Assembly: GCF_004362865.1 (NCBI RefSeq)
Contig: NZ_SNYI01000001.1
Coordinates: 372,001-436,000 of the forward strand
Direction of reading: 5' to 3'
DNA from: Zeaxanthinibacter enoshimensis
GTDB lineage: Bacteria; Bacteroidota; Bacteroidia; Flavobacteriales; Flavobacteriaceae
Length of the DNA stretch: 64,000 bases
In this document: positions 8,781-17,464 of the stretch, one piece after another
Layout of the letters: each line of letters starts with the position of its first letter
Position numbering within the stretch: the stretch's first letter is position 1
The notes under the pieces: generated by a model
What the model saw: the letters and a program-made list of their open reading frames with translations, nothing else
Told to the model about the DNA's origin: nothing
Databases searched by the model: none
Made by a program: the position numbers and the translations under genes

Positions 8781-9272
8781 ATGGAACTACGTAGCATGAA
8801 AGCAGGAGACTGGGAAGAGGTGGCTGAAATATACGGGCAAGGCATAGCTACAGGGATCGCCACTTTTGAAACCGCGGTACCGGCTTATGAAACCTGGGAT
8901 AAAAAACACCTTGCTTTCTGCAGAATAATCGCTGAAATTGATCAAGAGATCCAGGGATGGGCCGCCTTGTCCCCGGTATCCAGCCGCTGTGTTTATGAAG
9001 GGGTGGCCGAAGTAAGTGTCTATGTCCGCAATACAGCCAGGGGCAAGGGCATTGGTCGTAAGCTTTTGGCCGAATTGGTAAGGGCAAGTGAAGAGCACGG
9101 TATATGGACCTTACAATCCGGGATATTCCAACAGAACAAGGCCAGTATCCATGTGCATGAAGAGCTCGGTTTCCGCCTGGTCGGCAGAAGGGAAAAGGTG
9201 GCTAAACTAAAAGGAACCTGGTATGACAACCTGGTCTTTGAAAAACGAAGCACCAAGGTAGGCATTGATTAG
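8781..9272 (+). CDS. GNAT N-acetyltransferase (phosphinothricin/ArsN-like)
   Basis: A 163-residue acetyltransferase with the acetyl-CoA loop VRNTARGKGIGRKLL (Q/RxxGxG/A) and the C-terminal HEELGFRLVGRREKVAKLKGTWYDN segment typical of phosphinothricin/methionine sulfoximine acetyltransferases. Homologues in arsenic clusters (ArsN) acetylate organoarsenical amino-acid analogues. Placement after ArsR and DUF6428 supports such a role; substrate is inferred. The start is ATG 8781, not the TTG 6 bp upstream. It is the last gene before a convergent neighbour. Confidence 0.85.
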   Translation: MELRSMKAGDWEEVAEIYGQGIATGIATFETAVPAYETWDKKHLAFCRIIAEIDQEIQGWAALSPVSSRCVYEGVAEVSVYVRNTARGKGIGRKLLAELVRASEEHGIWTLQSGIFQQNKASIHVHEELGFRLVGRREKVAKLKGTWYDNLVFEKRSTKVGID

Positions 9273-9318
9273 GCTGAAAAGTATATCGCTCCACATGTCC
9301 GGAAAGCTCGGAATTGCA

Positions 9319-11127
9319 TCAAGCATCGTTATTTTCTGATAGTTTCCTCTCCAGCTCTGCCTGGAATTCTTCCATCACGGGTTTTACCGTGCTTTCAGGA
9401 AGATCAGCAATCTTGATATACATCAACCCGTCTACTGCATTATTGAATAATGGATCTACGTTGAAGGCTACGACCTTAGCATTCTGCTTGATATATTTTT
9501 TGATCAGCACGGGTAACCTCAGCGCACCCGGCTCTACTTCCTCGATGATACGGTCAAATTTATTCAGGTCAGCCTCCGTTTCATCAAAGACAAATTCCTT
9601 ATCGGCATCCTTAAGTTTGACCTTAAACTCTTTCTTAGGCCGAACATACTGTGCCACATAGGGATCCCAGTAATTAGATTTCATAAATTCTATCATCAGG
9701 GATTTGGAAAAATTGGAAAACTGGTTGCTGATGCTGACTCCCCCGATAAGGTATTTGTGGTTGGGAAAGCGTAAGGTAGTATGTACTATCCCTTTCCAGA
9801 GCAGGAACAAAGGCATGGGTTTTTGCTGGTACTCCTTTACAATATAAGCGCGCCCCATTTCAATGGATTGGGACATCATCTTATAGAGTTCCGGTTCAAA
9901 GCGGAACAAGTCTTGCAGGTAGAACCCATCTATCCCATATTTTTCAAAGATCTCTTCGCCAAGCCCCATCCGGTAAGCACCGACGATCTCCTGTGCGTCG
10001 TCATCCCAGAGGAAAAGATGGTAGTAAAAGGAGTCGAACCTGTCCAGGTCTACCGCGTTATTCGTCCCCTCCCCTATGGCCCTGAAGGTTACTTCGCGCT
10101 GTCTTCCGATCTCCTGGACGATAAATGGCATGTCTTTTTCCTGGGCAAAGAAAACCTCGTAATTCTTGCTTTGCAGCAGGCGGCAATCCTTTTCTCTGAG
10201 TTTCTCAATTTCCCCAAGGATCACTTCCTTGCGGATAGCCGAAGCAATTTTCCTTGGAGGTTTAGGGATCTTCAAGGTGGTGGGTACTTTATCGATCAGC
10301 CTTTCTTTCTCGTAGGCATTAGAGAGGATATATGTCTTTCTTCTCAGCAGGTCCGTAAATTCCTCGAGATTCTGCTGTTCCTGCTGTACTTTTACCGAGA
10401 TCGGGTGCCCGATCCGCACCTTTATAGAGCGGCTGCGCTGGGAAGTTAACTCGGACGGCAGCTTAGCTGTTCGGAAGACATCATCGATCTTGGAGAGGTA
10501 ATAGAACAGGCGGCTGTTCCGGGCATGAAAGTAAATGGGCACCACGGGCACCTCGGCTTTACGGATCAGCTTAATGGCCGATTCTTCCCACGGCCTGTCA
10601 ACGATCAGTTTTCCATCCCTGTAAGTAGATACCTCCCCTGCAGGGAAGATACCCAGGGGGTGGCCGCCCCTCAGATGGGTAAGTGCACTTTTGAATCCCG
10701 CCACACTGCTTTTCGCCTCCTTATGACTCTCAAAAGGATTTACCGGCATGATATAAGGCGCCAGGGGCTCAACCCGGTGCAGTAAAAAATTGGCAATGAT
10801 CTTATAATCTTCGCGGTTCTGCAATAATAATTTTAAAAGGAGAACCCCATCTATCCCTCCAAGGGGATGGTTACTGATGGTAATAAATGCCCCTTCTTTG
10901 GGTAGTCTCTTAAAATCTTCTTCCGGCACTTCAAACTTGATCTGGTAGTGCTCCAGGATGGCCTCGAGGAATTCAGGGCCGGGCAAGTGCTTGTGTTTGT
11001 CGTAGAAGCTGTTAATCGTAGAGATCCGGGTGACCTTCATCAATAACCAACCCATAAAGGTTCCGACGAATCCATACCGATCCAGGTTAATGGTTTTGGC
11101 TACTTCTTTGGCGGTGACTAGACCCAT
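9319..11127 (-). CDS. Bifunctional acyltransferase: PlsC-like plus GNAT/hemolysin-like domain (OlsF-type)
   Basis: A 602-residue protein. The N-terminal lysophospholipid acyltransferase domain (about 30-270) contains TISNHPLGGIDGV and FPAGEVS. The C-terminal half (about 300-520) is a GNAT-like N-acyltransferase with FYLQDLFRFEPEL and EMGRAYIVKEYQ. This fused architecture is that of OlsF, which makes ornithine or glycine aminolipids by N- then O-acylation, and is known from Flavobacterium. The HxxxxD motif has five residues between His and Asp here. It probably works at the inner membrane. It converges with the GNAT gene and lies downstream of the aspartokinase gene. Confidence 0.8.
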   Translation of the reverse strand: MGLVTAKEVAKTINLDRYGFVGTFMGWLLMKVTRISTINSFYDKHKHLPGPEFLEAILEHYQIKFEVPEEDFKRLPKEGAFITISNHPLGGIDGVLLLKLLLQNREDYKIIANFLLHRVEPLAPYIMPVNPFESHKEAKSSVAGFKSALTHLRGGHPLGIFPAGEVSTYRDGKLIVDRPWEESAIKLIRKAEVPVVPIYFHARNSRLFYYLSKIDDVFRTAKLPSELTSQRSRSIKVRIGHPISVKVQQEQQNLEEFTDLLRRKTYILSNAYEKERLIDKVPTTLKIPKPPRKIASAIRKEVILGEIEKLREKDCRLLQSKNYEVFFAQEKDMPFIVQEIGRQREVTFRAIGEGTNNAVDLDRFDSFYYHLFLWDDDAQEIVGAYRMGLGEEIFEKYGIDGFYLQDLFRFEPELYKMMSQSIEMGRAYIVKEYQQKPMPLFLLWKGIVHTTLRFPNHKYLIGGVSISNQFSNFSKSLMIEFMKSNYWDPYVAQYVRPKKEFKVKLKDADKEFVFDETEADLNKFDRIIEEVEPGALRLPVLIKKYIKQNAKVVAFNVDPLFNNAVDGLMYIKIADLPESTVKPVMEEFQAELERKLSENNDA

Positions 11128-11212
11128 TGATTGCTGTTACTGTTTCATCAGTAAATATAGGAAAATCACTATAAGAGCTTTCCTAAGTATACTACAATTT
11201 GAGAATAGCTGC

Positions 11213-12463
11213 CTATTTTACCACTAATTGTATGGTTTCCTTCCCGCGCTGCTCCAACAGTACTTCTTTACCGTTCTGCAGGGATTCGATCGCTTCGGCA
11301 TCAAAATGCCTTATGGTATAAAGAGAGACATCTTCATGACAGGTAATCTTGAATTTCCCCTGTAACTGCTCTAACAGCTCCGGCAGGCGCCCGAACTTAT
11401 TATCTACACAGACCGAAAAACTGATCGCAGAATTCTGTATGAGGTCTACTTTCATTTTATGGTCATGCAGTAATTTGAACAGCTCACCAATACTGTCTTC
11501 TACTATAAATGAAAAATCCAGGGAAGAAAGGCGCATCAGCACCTGGTTCTTCTTTACTATGAAACAAGGTACTTCGGGCTCTATACCTTCACCTTTGCCT
11601 ACCATGGTACCCGGGTCCCTGGGTTTCAGGAACGACTTTACATACAAAGGAATTTCTTTTCGCTGCAAAGGTTGCAAGGTTTTAGGGTGAATGACCGATG
11701 CGCCGTAGAACGCCAGCTCAATGGCCTCCCGGTAAGAAATCCGGTTCAACAGGCCGGCTTTCTCAAAGTAGCGGGGGTCTGCATTGAGCACCCCGGGAAC
11801 GTCCTTCCAAATGGTGACCGAGGTGGCATTGAGACAAAAAGCGAGGATGGCCGCCGTATAATCAGAACCTTCCCTGCCCAGGGTGGTCGTGAAATTGTTA
11901 TCATCGCTCCCCAGGAATCCCTGGGTAATGTAAAGTTTACCTTTTTCTATTCGCTCGCTCACACGTTGCTGGGTCTTTTCCCATTGCACGTTCACATCGC
12001 GGTAGTTAGAGTCTGTCTTAATATAATCGCGGACATCTATCCAGGTATTGGTGATGCCCGACTCATTAAGGAAGGCACTGACAATAGTGGAAGAGATCAA
12101 TTCCCCGTAGCCGACAACCTGGTCGTACACGAAATTATATTTGGGCGACTTATTCCACATCAGAAAGCCCTGGACCTCGTCAAACAAAGCTTTTACCTGC
12201 TTGTAGATGGTATGATTCATCGCGGGGAAAAGATCCCGGATGATCTCCTGGTGATAATCATTCACCCCTGCCAGTTCAGCAGCTACCGAATCTTTATCGC
12301 GGAAATAGGCATCGACTACCTTTTCCATGGCATTGGTTGTTTTTCCCATGGCAGAAACCACCAGGAAGATGTTGTCATGACCCGTTGTTTCCAAAACTTT
12401 TAACAGGTTCCGAACTCCATCTGCATCTTTTACCGATGCCCCACCAAATTTAAATACCCTCAT
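11213..12463 (-). CDS. Aspartate kinase (aspartokinase)
   Basis: A 416-residue monofunctional aspartokinase, the first step to lysine, threonine and methionine. It starts MRVFKFGGASVKDADGV (KFGGTSV class). It contains LGREGSDYTAAIL for nucleotide and substrate binding, and GVLNADPRYF and GASVIHPKTLQPL near the regulatory linker. The C-terminal 120 residues are ACT-like, suggesting feedback control. It overlaps the upstream GNAT gene by 4 bp, so both share a transcript. No fused homoserine dehydrogenase is present. Confidence 0.93.
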   Translation of the reverse strand: MRVFKFGGASVKDADGVRNLLKVLETTGHDNIFLVVSAMGKTTNAMEKVVDAYFRDKDSVAAELAGVNDYHQEIIRDLFPAMNHTIYKQVKALFDEVQGFLMWNKSPKYNFVYDQVVGYGELISSTIVSAFLNESGITNTWIDVRDYIKTDSNYRDVNVQWEKTQQRVSERIEKGKLYITQGFLGSDDNNFTTTLGREGSDYTAAILAFCLNATSVTIWKDVPGVLNADPRYFEKAGLLNRISYREAIELAFYGASVIHPKTLQPLQRKEIPLYVKSFLKPRDPGTMVGKGEGIEPEVPCFIVKKNQVLMRLSSLDFSFIVEDSIGELFKLLHDHKMKVDLIQNSAISFSVCVDNKFGRLPELLEQLQGKFKITCHEDVSLYTIRHFDAEAIESLQNGKEVLLEQRGKETIQLVVK

Positions 12464-12939
12464 AATTTGTCCATGTAATTTTTAATCCCCTCTTCATCCA
12501 ATTGCACCACATCCCAGTCTCGCATGACCCTGGCACCTTTGCTTTCATAGAAATCTATGGCCGGATCATTCCAATCCAGCACTTCCCAACTGATCCGCTT
12601 AACTCCTAACGAGGACCCATATTTTACTACGGCATTGAGCAATGCTGTCCCGGCACCACTGCCCCGCTCCTGTTCCGTAACGATGAGGTCTTCCAGGTGC
12701 AGAACGGTGCCCTTCCAGGTAGAGTAGCGGGGATAGACCAGGGCCATTCCAATGATCCCCGATTCACTTTCCGCTACAAAACAGTGGAATTTCGGGGAAC
12801 TCCCGAATCCATCTTCCTGCATTTGCTGTACACTGACCTCTACTGCCTCCGGTTCTTTCTCATATTCAGCCAGTTCCTGTACCAACCTGAGGATGGCAGG
12901 AACGTCTGAACGTTTTGCTTCGCGTATGGTATAACTCAT
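12460..12939 (-). CDS. GNAT N-acetyltransferase (diamine-acetyltransferase-like)
   Basis: A 159-residue GNAT protein. Start ATG 12939 gives MSYTIREAKRSDVPAI, the usual N-terminus of the spermidine/spermine acetyltransferase-like group; an upstream ATG at 12954 would add five residues. Motif A is VTEQERGSGAGTALLNAV, and WNDPAIDFYESKGARVM is the C-terminal signature. The substrate is probably an amine or amino acid. It is the first gene of a two-gene unit with aspartokinase, and TAACTTTG (12959-12966) upstream resembles a -7 box. Confidence 0.85.
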   Translation of the reverse strand: MSYTIREAKRSDVPAILRLVQELAEYEKEPEAVEVSVQQMQEDGFGSSPKFHCFVAESESGIIGMALVYPRYSTWKGTVLHLEDLIVTEQERGSGAGTALLNAVVKYGSSLGVKRISWEVLDWNDPAIDFYESKGARVMRDWDVVQLDEEGIKNYMDKL

Positions 12940-13049
12940 AATTGTTACAAACATAACACAAAGTTATATTCTGAAAAAAACTTAATCCGGCGAAAACGAT
13001 GTAGTTTCACAAAATACCCGATATTTGTGCCCAAAATAAACAAGCCTGA

Positions 13050-14072
13050 ATGGATAAGAAGAACAAAACCCTTGGTGAATTTATAATCGAACACCAGGCA
13101 CAGTTCCAGTACTCCTCCGGAGAACTATCTAAACTTATAAACGCCATCCGACTGGCGGCAAAAGTGGTAAACCACGAAGTAAATAAAGCCGGACTAATAG
13201 ACATCCTGGGAGCCGTAGGGGATACTAATATCCAGGGAGAAGAACAGCAGAAGTTAGATGTCCTGGCCAACAATAAGTTTATTCAGACCCTTAAAAACCG
13301 GGAGATCGTTTGCGGGATAGCTTCAGAAGAAGAAGACCATTTTATACAGGTCAACAGCAACAACCAACAGAACCAGAATAAGTACGTGGTGCTGATCGAC
13401 CCGCTGGATGGCTCCTCGAACATCGACGTAAATGTATCTGTGGGAACCATTTTCTCTATTTATCGCCGTGTTACCCCTATCGGGAGCCCGGTGACCATGG
13501 AGGATTTCCTGCAACCCGGGGTCAACCAGGTTGCTGCCGGCTATATTATCTACGGGACTTCTACCATGCTGGTCTATACCACAGGTTACGGGGTGAACGG
13601 TTTTACCCTGAACCCGGCTATCGGAACCTTCTACCTTTCACATCCCGATATGCAATACCCGGAGACAGGTAATATCTATTCTATCAACGAAGGAAATTAT
13701 TCCCATTTTCCGCAAGGGGTCAAGGATTATATCAAGTATTGCCAGAAAGAGGAAGATGACAGACCATATACTTCGAGGTATATAGGATCCCTGGTGTCCG
13801 ATTTCCACAGGAATATGATCAAAGGGGGCATCTATATGTATCCGAAAAGCAGCGTGGCTTCTAACGGGAAACTGCGGTTGCTGTACGAATGCAATCCTAT
13901 GGCGTTCCTGGCGGAGCAGGCAGGAGGTAAAGCCAGCGATGGATTCAAAAGAATACTGGAAATTCAGCCCACCGAGTTACACGAACGGGTTCCTTTTTTC
14001 TGCGGCAGCAGGAAAATGGTCGAAAAGGCAGAGGAATTCATGGCGCTGCATGCCCAATCAAAAGACAACTAG
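13050..14072 (+). CDS. fbp: Fructose-1,6-bisphosphatase, class I
   Basis: A 340-residue gluconeogenic phosphatase that hydrolyses fructose-1,6-bisphosphate to fructose-6-phosphate. Metal-binding motifs are [25 protein letters not shown] and, near the C-terminus, [19 protein letters not shown]. The length is standard for class I enzymes. It is transcribed alone and converges with the TerB gene 13 bp after its stop. Confidence 0.96.
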   Translation: MDKKNKTLGEFIIEHQAQFQYSSGELSKLINAIRLAAKVVNHEVNKAGLIDILGAVGDTNIQGEEQQKLDVLANNKFIQTLKNREIVCGIASEEEDHFIQVNSNNQQNQNKYVVLIDPLDGSSNIDVNVSVGTIFSIYRRVTPIGSPVTMEDFLQPGVNQVAAGYIIYGTSTMLVYTTGYGVNGFTLNPAIGTFYLSHPDMQYPETGNIYSINEGNYSHFPQGVKDYIKYCQKEEDDRPYTSRYIGSLVSDFHRNMIKGGIYMYPKSSVASNGKLRLLYECNPMAFLAEQAGGKASDGFKRILEIQPTELHERVPFFCGSRKMVEKAEEFMALHAQSKDN

Positions 14073-14084
14073 GAGTATAAAACC

Positions 14085-14516
14085 TTAACGGTTCATATAC
14101 TTTATCTCCTTGGTGAAGGTTTCCAGGTCTACCCCGGCCTGCACCAGTTTCAGCGCTTTATCCACTACATAGCCAACGTTGGCAGGAGTAAATCCAAGTC
14201 CTACTCCAAAACGCTTGAGCATGGCGGTCTGCTTGTCCCCCAGGTGGTGATCCACGTATACCATCCTGGCCAGGTCATATAGCCTTTCCAAACGTTCGTC
14301 ATAACTGTTAGGTGGATTTATCGGGTGGGACGCGTAATCTTTCAGGATCCGCTTATAATCATCTTCAGAAATATAGAGATTGGCTGCCAACCGGTCCAGG
14401 AACATTTTTTCCTGCCCGGAGATTATTCCGTCACTCATTGCCACCCTTACAATCGCCGCAAAATGATCCTGGTTGCGTCGTCTGAATCCACTGTCAAACA
14501 AATCTAAAAATCCCAT
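14085..14516 (-). CDS. TerB-family (tellurite resistance-like) protein
   Basis: A 143-residue all-helical protein. VRVAMSDGIISGQEKMFLDRL carries the Asp-Gly...Glu pattern of the TerB domain, and LARMVYVDHHLGDKQTAMLKR repeats it with the second acidic site. TerB-like proteins bind metal and are found in many stress contexts. No other ter genes are nearby, so a tellurite role should not be assumed. It begins MGFLDLFDSGFRRR. Confidence 0.85.
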   Translation of the reverse strand: MGFLDLFDSGFRRRNQDHFAAIVRVAMSDGIISGQEKMFLDRLAANLYISEDDYKRILKDYASHPINPPNSYDERLERLYDLARMVYVDHHLGDKQTAMLKRFGVGLGFTPANVGYVVDKALKLVQAGVDLETFTKEIKYMNR

Positions 14517-14772
14517 ATTCGCTGTATTTTAACGAGGTAAATATAAATTTTTTACCAGTCTTGCCCGCCGAATTCATTGAATAAATTAGTAGGTGAAAGA
14601 CGAAATAGATCTGTCCCCTTTACCTCTTGTTCAATTTTAAACTATAGGAACCAGAAGGCCGGGTGAAAATTTCTCAATGCAGAAGGTCTTTTATAAAACA
14701 ACGGGCCAGGCACCCAGGCCCATGTCCCGGTTCTCCGGGCAATACATAATTATTGCTTATTTTCATGCTGCT

Positions 14773-15822
14773 ATGAAAAGTCCCCTTTTGGAATTTACAG
14801 ATACCGGTATTTATTGTGCCCAGGCCGATATATTCCTGGATCCCTGGAAACCCGTAAAGCGTGCCATCATCACCCATGGGCACGCCGATCACAGTCGCTA
14901 TGGCCATGGTGAATATATCACCCACCATAAAAATGTCCCCATCATCCGCCATCGTCTCGGAGAAATTTCTGTAAACGGAGTAGAATGGGGTGAAACCTTC
15001 TCACGGAACGGGGTGCAGTTCAGCCTTCATCCTGCCGGGCATATCGTGGGGTCTTCCCAGGTAAGGGTCGAGTATAAAGGTGAGGTCTGGGTTTTTTCAG
15101 GGGATTATAAGACAGAGAATGACGGCCTTTCCACGCCTTATGAAAATGTACCCTGCCACACTTTTATAACCGAATGTACATTTGGACTTCCTGCCTTTAA
15201 ATGGCTGCCCCAGGCAGAAGTTTTTCGCGATATCAATGAATGGTGGTCCCAAAATAAAGCCGAAGGGAAAACATCAGTCTTATTCGGGTACAGCCTGGGA
15301 AAAGCACAAAGACTGCTAAAGCACCTGGACACAGAGGTGGGAACGATCTACACGCATGGCGCCATCGAAAATATGAACCAGGTGATCAGGGAAATAACCC
15401 CTCTACCCCCTACAGTACGAATTACCCGGGAAACTAAAAAGGAGGAATTGGCCGGCAACCTGGTCTTAGCCCCGCCAAGTGCACATGGCAGCCCGTGGAT
15501 CAGGAAAATGGTGCCGTATGTCTCTGCCACGGCAAGTGGATGGATGGCATTCAGGGGAGCCAGGAGACGCAGGGCCGTAGACAGGGGCTTTGTCCTCAGT
15601 GATCACTGTGACTGGCAGGGGTTACTGGCTAGCATTAAAGCCAGCGGGGCAGAAAAGGTCATCTGCACCCATGGGTATTCAGAGATCTTTGCCCGGTATC
15701 TTTGCGAACAAGGCTATGATGCACGTACGGCTGAGACTCAGTACGAAGGTGAATTAGCCGAAATGGGAAATAGCAGTACTGAAGAAGACAGGGAAAACCC
15801 TGCAGGGAACGATCAAAACTGA
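14773..15822 (+). CDS. Ligase-associated DNA exonuclease (metallo-beta-lactamase fold)
   Basis: A 349-residue nuclease of the beta-CASP/SNM1-like group. Metal ligands are visible in ITHGHADHSRYGHGEY (HxHxDH), HPAGHIVGSSQV and VFSGDYKTEN. The later FVLSDHCDWQGLL and VICTHGYSE complete the site. Start ATG 14773 (MKSPLLEFTDTG) fits the family; the open frame upstream is not conserved in character. It precedes the ATP-dependent ligase, helicase and PdeM genes, defining the known ligase-associated repair cluster. It probably processes DNA ends before ligation. Confidence 0.93.
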   Translation: MKSPLLEFTDTGIYCAQADIFLDPWKPVKRAIITHGHADHSRYGHGEYITHHKNVPIIRHRLGEISVNGVEWGETFSRNGVQFSLHPAGHIVGSSQVRVEYKGEVWVFSGDYKTENDGLSTPYENVPCHTFITECTFGLPAFKWLPQAEVFRDINEWWSQNKAEGKTSVLFGYSLGKAQRLLKHLDTEVGTIYTHGAIENMNQVIREITPLPPTVRITRETKKEELAGNLVLAPPSAHGSPWIRKMVPYVSATASGWMAFRGARRRRAVDRGFVLSDHCDWQGLLASIKASGAEKVICTHGYSEIFARYLCEQGYDARTAETQYEGELAEMGNSSTEEDRENPAGNDQN

Positions 15823-15847
15823 TACGCTATTTATTTAATTATCACTG

Positions 15848-17464
15848 ATGAAAGATTTTGCCGCTCTTATTAAGACATTGGACAGCACCAACAAGACTAC
15901 CTTAAAAGTAAGCGCGCTGGCCGAGTATTTTAATACCGCGACCGACGCAGATAAAGTCTGGGCAATAGCAATTCTTTCGCACAGGAGACCCCCAAGGCCC
16001 GTGAATACCACGTTACTCCGGGAATGGGCTTCCGAGCTGGCCGACATCCCGCTCTGGCTCTTTGAAGAAAGTTACCATATCGTCGGGGACCTTGCCGAGA
16101 CCATAGCATTGGTGGCCCCTCCCGGGGAGGACACTGTTGATAAGCCACTGCATCAGTACCTGGAGGATATGATCTGGCTGAAAGCACGCACCGACGAGGA
16201 GAAAAAAGAATACCTGGTTACGCACTGGACCCGGATGGATTATTACCAGCGCTTTGTATTTACCAAACTTATTACCGGGGGTTTCCGGATCGGGGTCAGC
16301 CAGAAACTGATGACCAGAGCCCTGTCTCAGTCCACCGGTCTGGAGGAAGATCTGCTGGCCTACAAACTCATGGGAAACTGGGATCCTTCAGAAACCAGTT
16401 TCAGGGAACTAATTCTCGAAGAGAAAGAAGGTGACCGGTTATCCCGGCCTTACCCGTTTTACCTGGCATATGCCCTCGAGGGTGATGTAGTGAATCTCGG
16501 TAATATCGAGGATTGGTCTGCCGAATACAAATGGGATGGAATTCGTTCACAGGTCATCATCCGCCAGCGTACCTTGTTTACCTGGACCAGGGGAGAAGAA
16601 CTGGTAACAGACCGCTACCCGGAATTTGAACAGTTCATAGGACTCATCCCTGACGGTACAGTATTTGACGGGGAAATACTTGCTTATTCGGATGGGGAGA
16701 TCGGCGATTTTAATATGTTGCAGACCAGGATCGGCAGGAAAAATATCACCGCCGCCCTGCTAAAGAAAGTTCCTGTGATCCTGAAAGTTTACGATTTGCT
16801 GGAATGGGAGGGCAAGGACATCCGTCAACTGCCTTATTCCCAACGACGGAAACTACTGGAAAACCTGCTCCAAAGTCCTGAAATTATCACCGCCAGGGAG
16901 CAAGGACTACCCCTCCACCTTTCTGAGGTGCTGCAACTGCAGTCATGGGAGGCTGTGGCAAAAGCCAGGGAACACTCCAGGGCGGTAAAAAGTGAGGGGC
17001 TGATGTTAAAACACAATCATTCTCCTTACCTGGTAGGACGAAAAAAAGGCGACTGGTGGAAATGGAAAGTAGAACCCCTGACCGTAGATGCCGTCCTGAC
17101 CTATGCCATGCGGGGGCATGGAAGACGAAGTAACCTCTTTACCGACTATACCTTTGCCCTCTGGGATGAGAGAGAAGACGGGGAACGGGAACTGGTCACC
17201 TTTGCAAAAGCCTACTCGGGATTAACCGATGCAGAATTCCGCAAGGTAGATGCCTGGATCAAAAGGAATACTTTGGAGCGATTTGGCCCGGTCCGCAGTG
17301 TAACTCCCCACCATGTATTCGAGATCGCCTTTGAGGGAATTGCCGAATCATCGCGGCATAAGAGCGGGGTAGCTACCCGATTCCCGAGGATTCTCAGGTG
17401 GAGAAAAGATAAGAATATTGAGGAGGCCAACACTTTGGATGATCTTAAAAACCTTATCCCCTGA
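15848..17464 (+). CDS. ATP-dependent DNA ligase
   Basis: A 538-residue ATP-dependent ligase that seals nicks with an enzyme-AMP intermediate. There is an N-terminal DNA-binding domain of about 200 residues. The nucleotidyltransferase motif I is EYKWDGIRSQV with the adenylated Lys, motif III is FDGEILAY, motif IV is SEGLMLKH and motif V is GDWWKWK. A C-terminal OB domain follows. In bacteria such ligases act in repair beside the NAD-dependent LigA. Its stop overlaps the start of the helicase gene by one base (TGATG). Confidence 0.95.
   Translation: MKDFAALIKTLDSTNKTTLKVSALAEYFNTATDADKVWAIAILSHRRPPRPVNTTLLREWASELADIPLWLFEESYHIVGDLAETIALVAPPGEDTVDKPLHQYLEDMIWLKARTDEEKKEYLVTHWTRMDYYQRFVFTKLITGGFRIGVSQKLMTRALSQSTGLEEDLLAYKLMGNWDPSETSFRELILEEKEGDRLSRPYPFYLAYALEGDVVNLGNIEDWSAEYKWDGIRSQVIIRQRTLFTWTRGEELVTDRYPEFEQFIGLIPDGTVFDGEILAYSDGEIGDFNMLQTRIGRKNITAALLKKVPVILKVYDLLEWEGKDIRQLPYSQRRKLLENLLQSPEIITAREQGLPLHLSEVLQLQSWEAVAKAREHSRAVKSEGLMLKHNHSPYLVGRKKGDWWKWKVEPLTVDAVLTYAMRGHGRRSNLFTDYTFALWDEREDGERELVTFAKAYSGLTDAEFRKVDAWIKRNTLERFGPVRSVTPHHVFEIAFEGIAESSRHKSGVATRFPRILRWRKDKNIEEANTLDDLKNLIP

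Noticed and set aside
11672-12403. Plus-strand frame of 243 codons
   Set aside because: Antisense shadow of the aspartokinase gene.
14085-14516. Tellurite resistance locus
   Set aside because: Only a lone TerB-like gene; TerC, TerD and TerZ homologues are absent.
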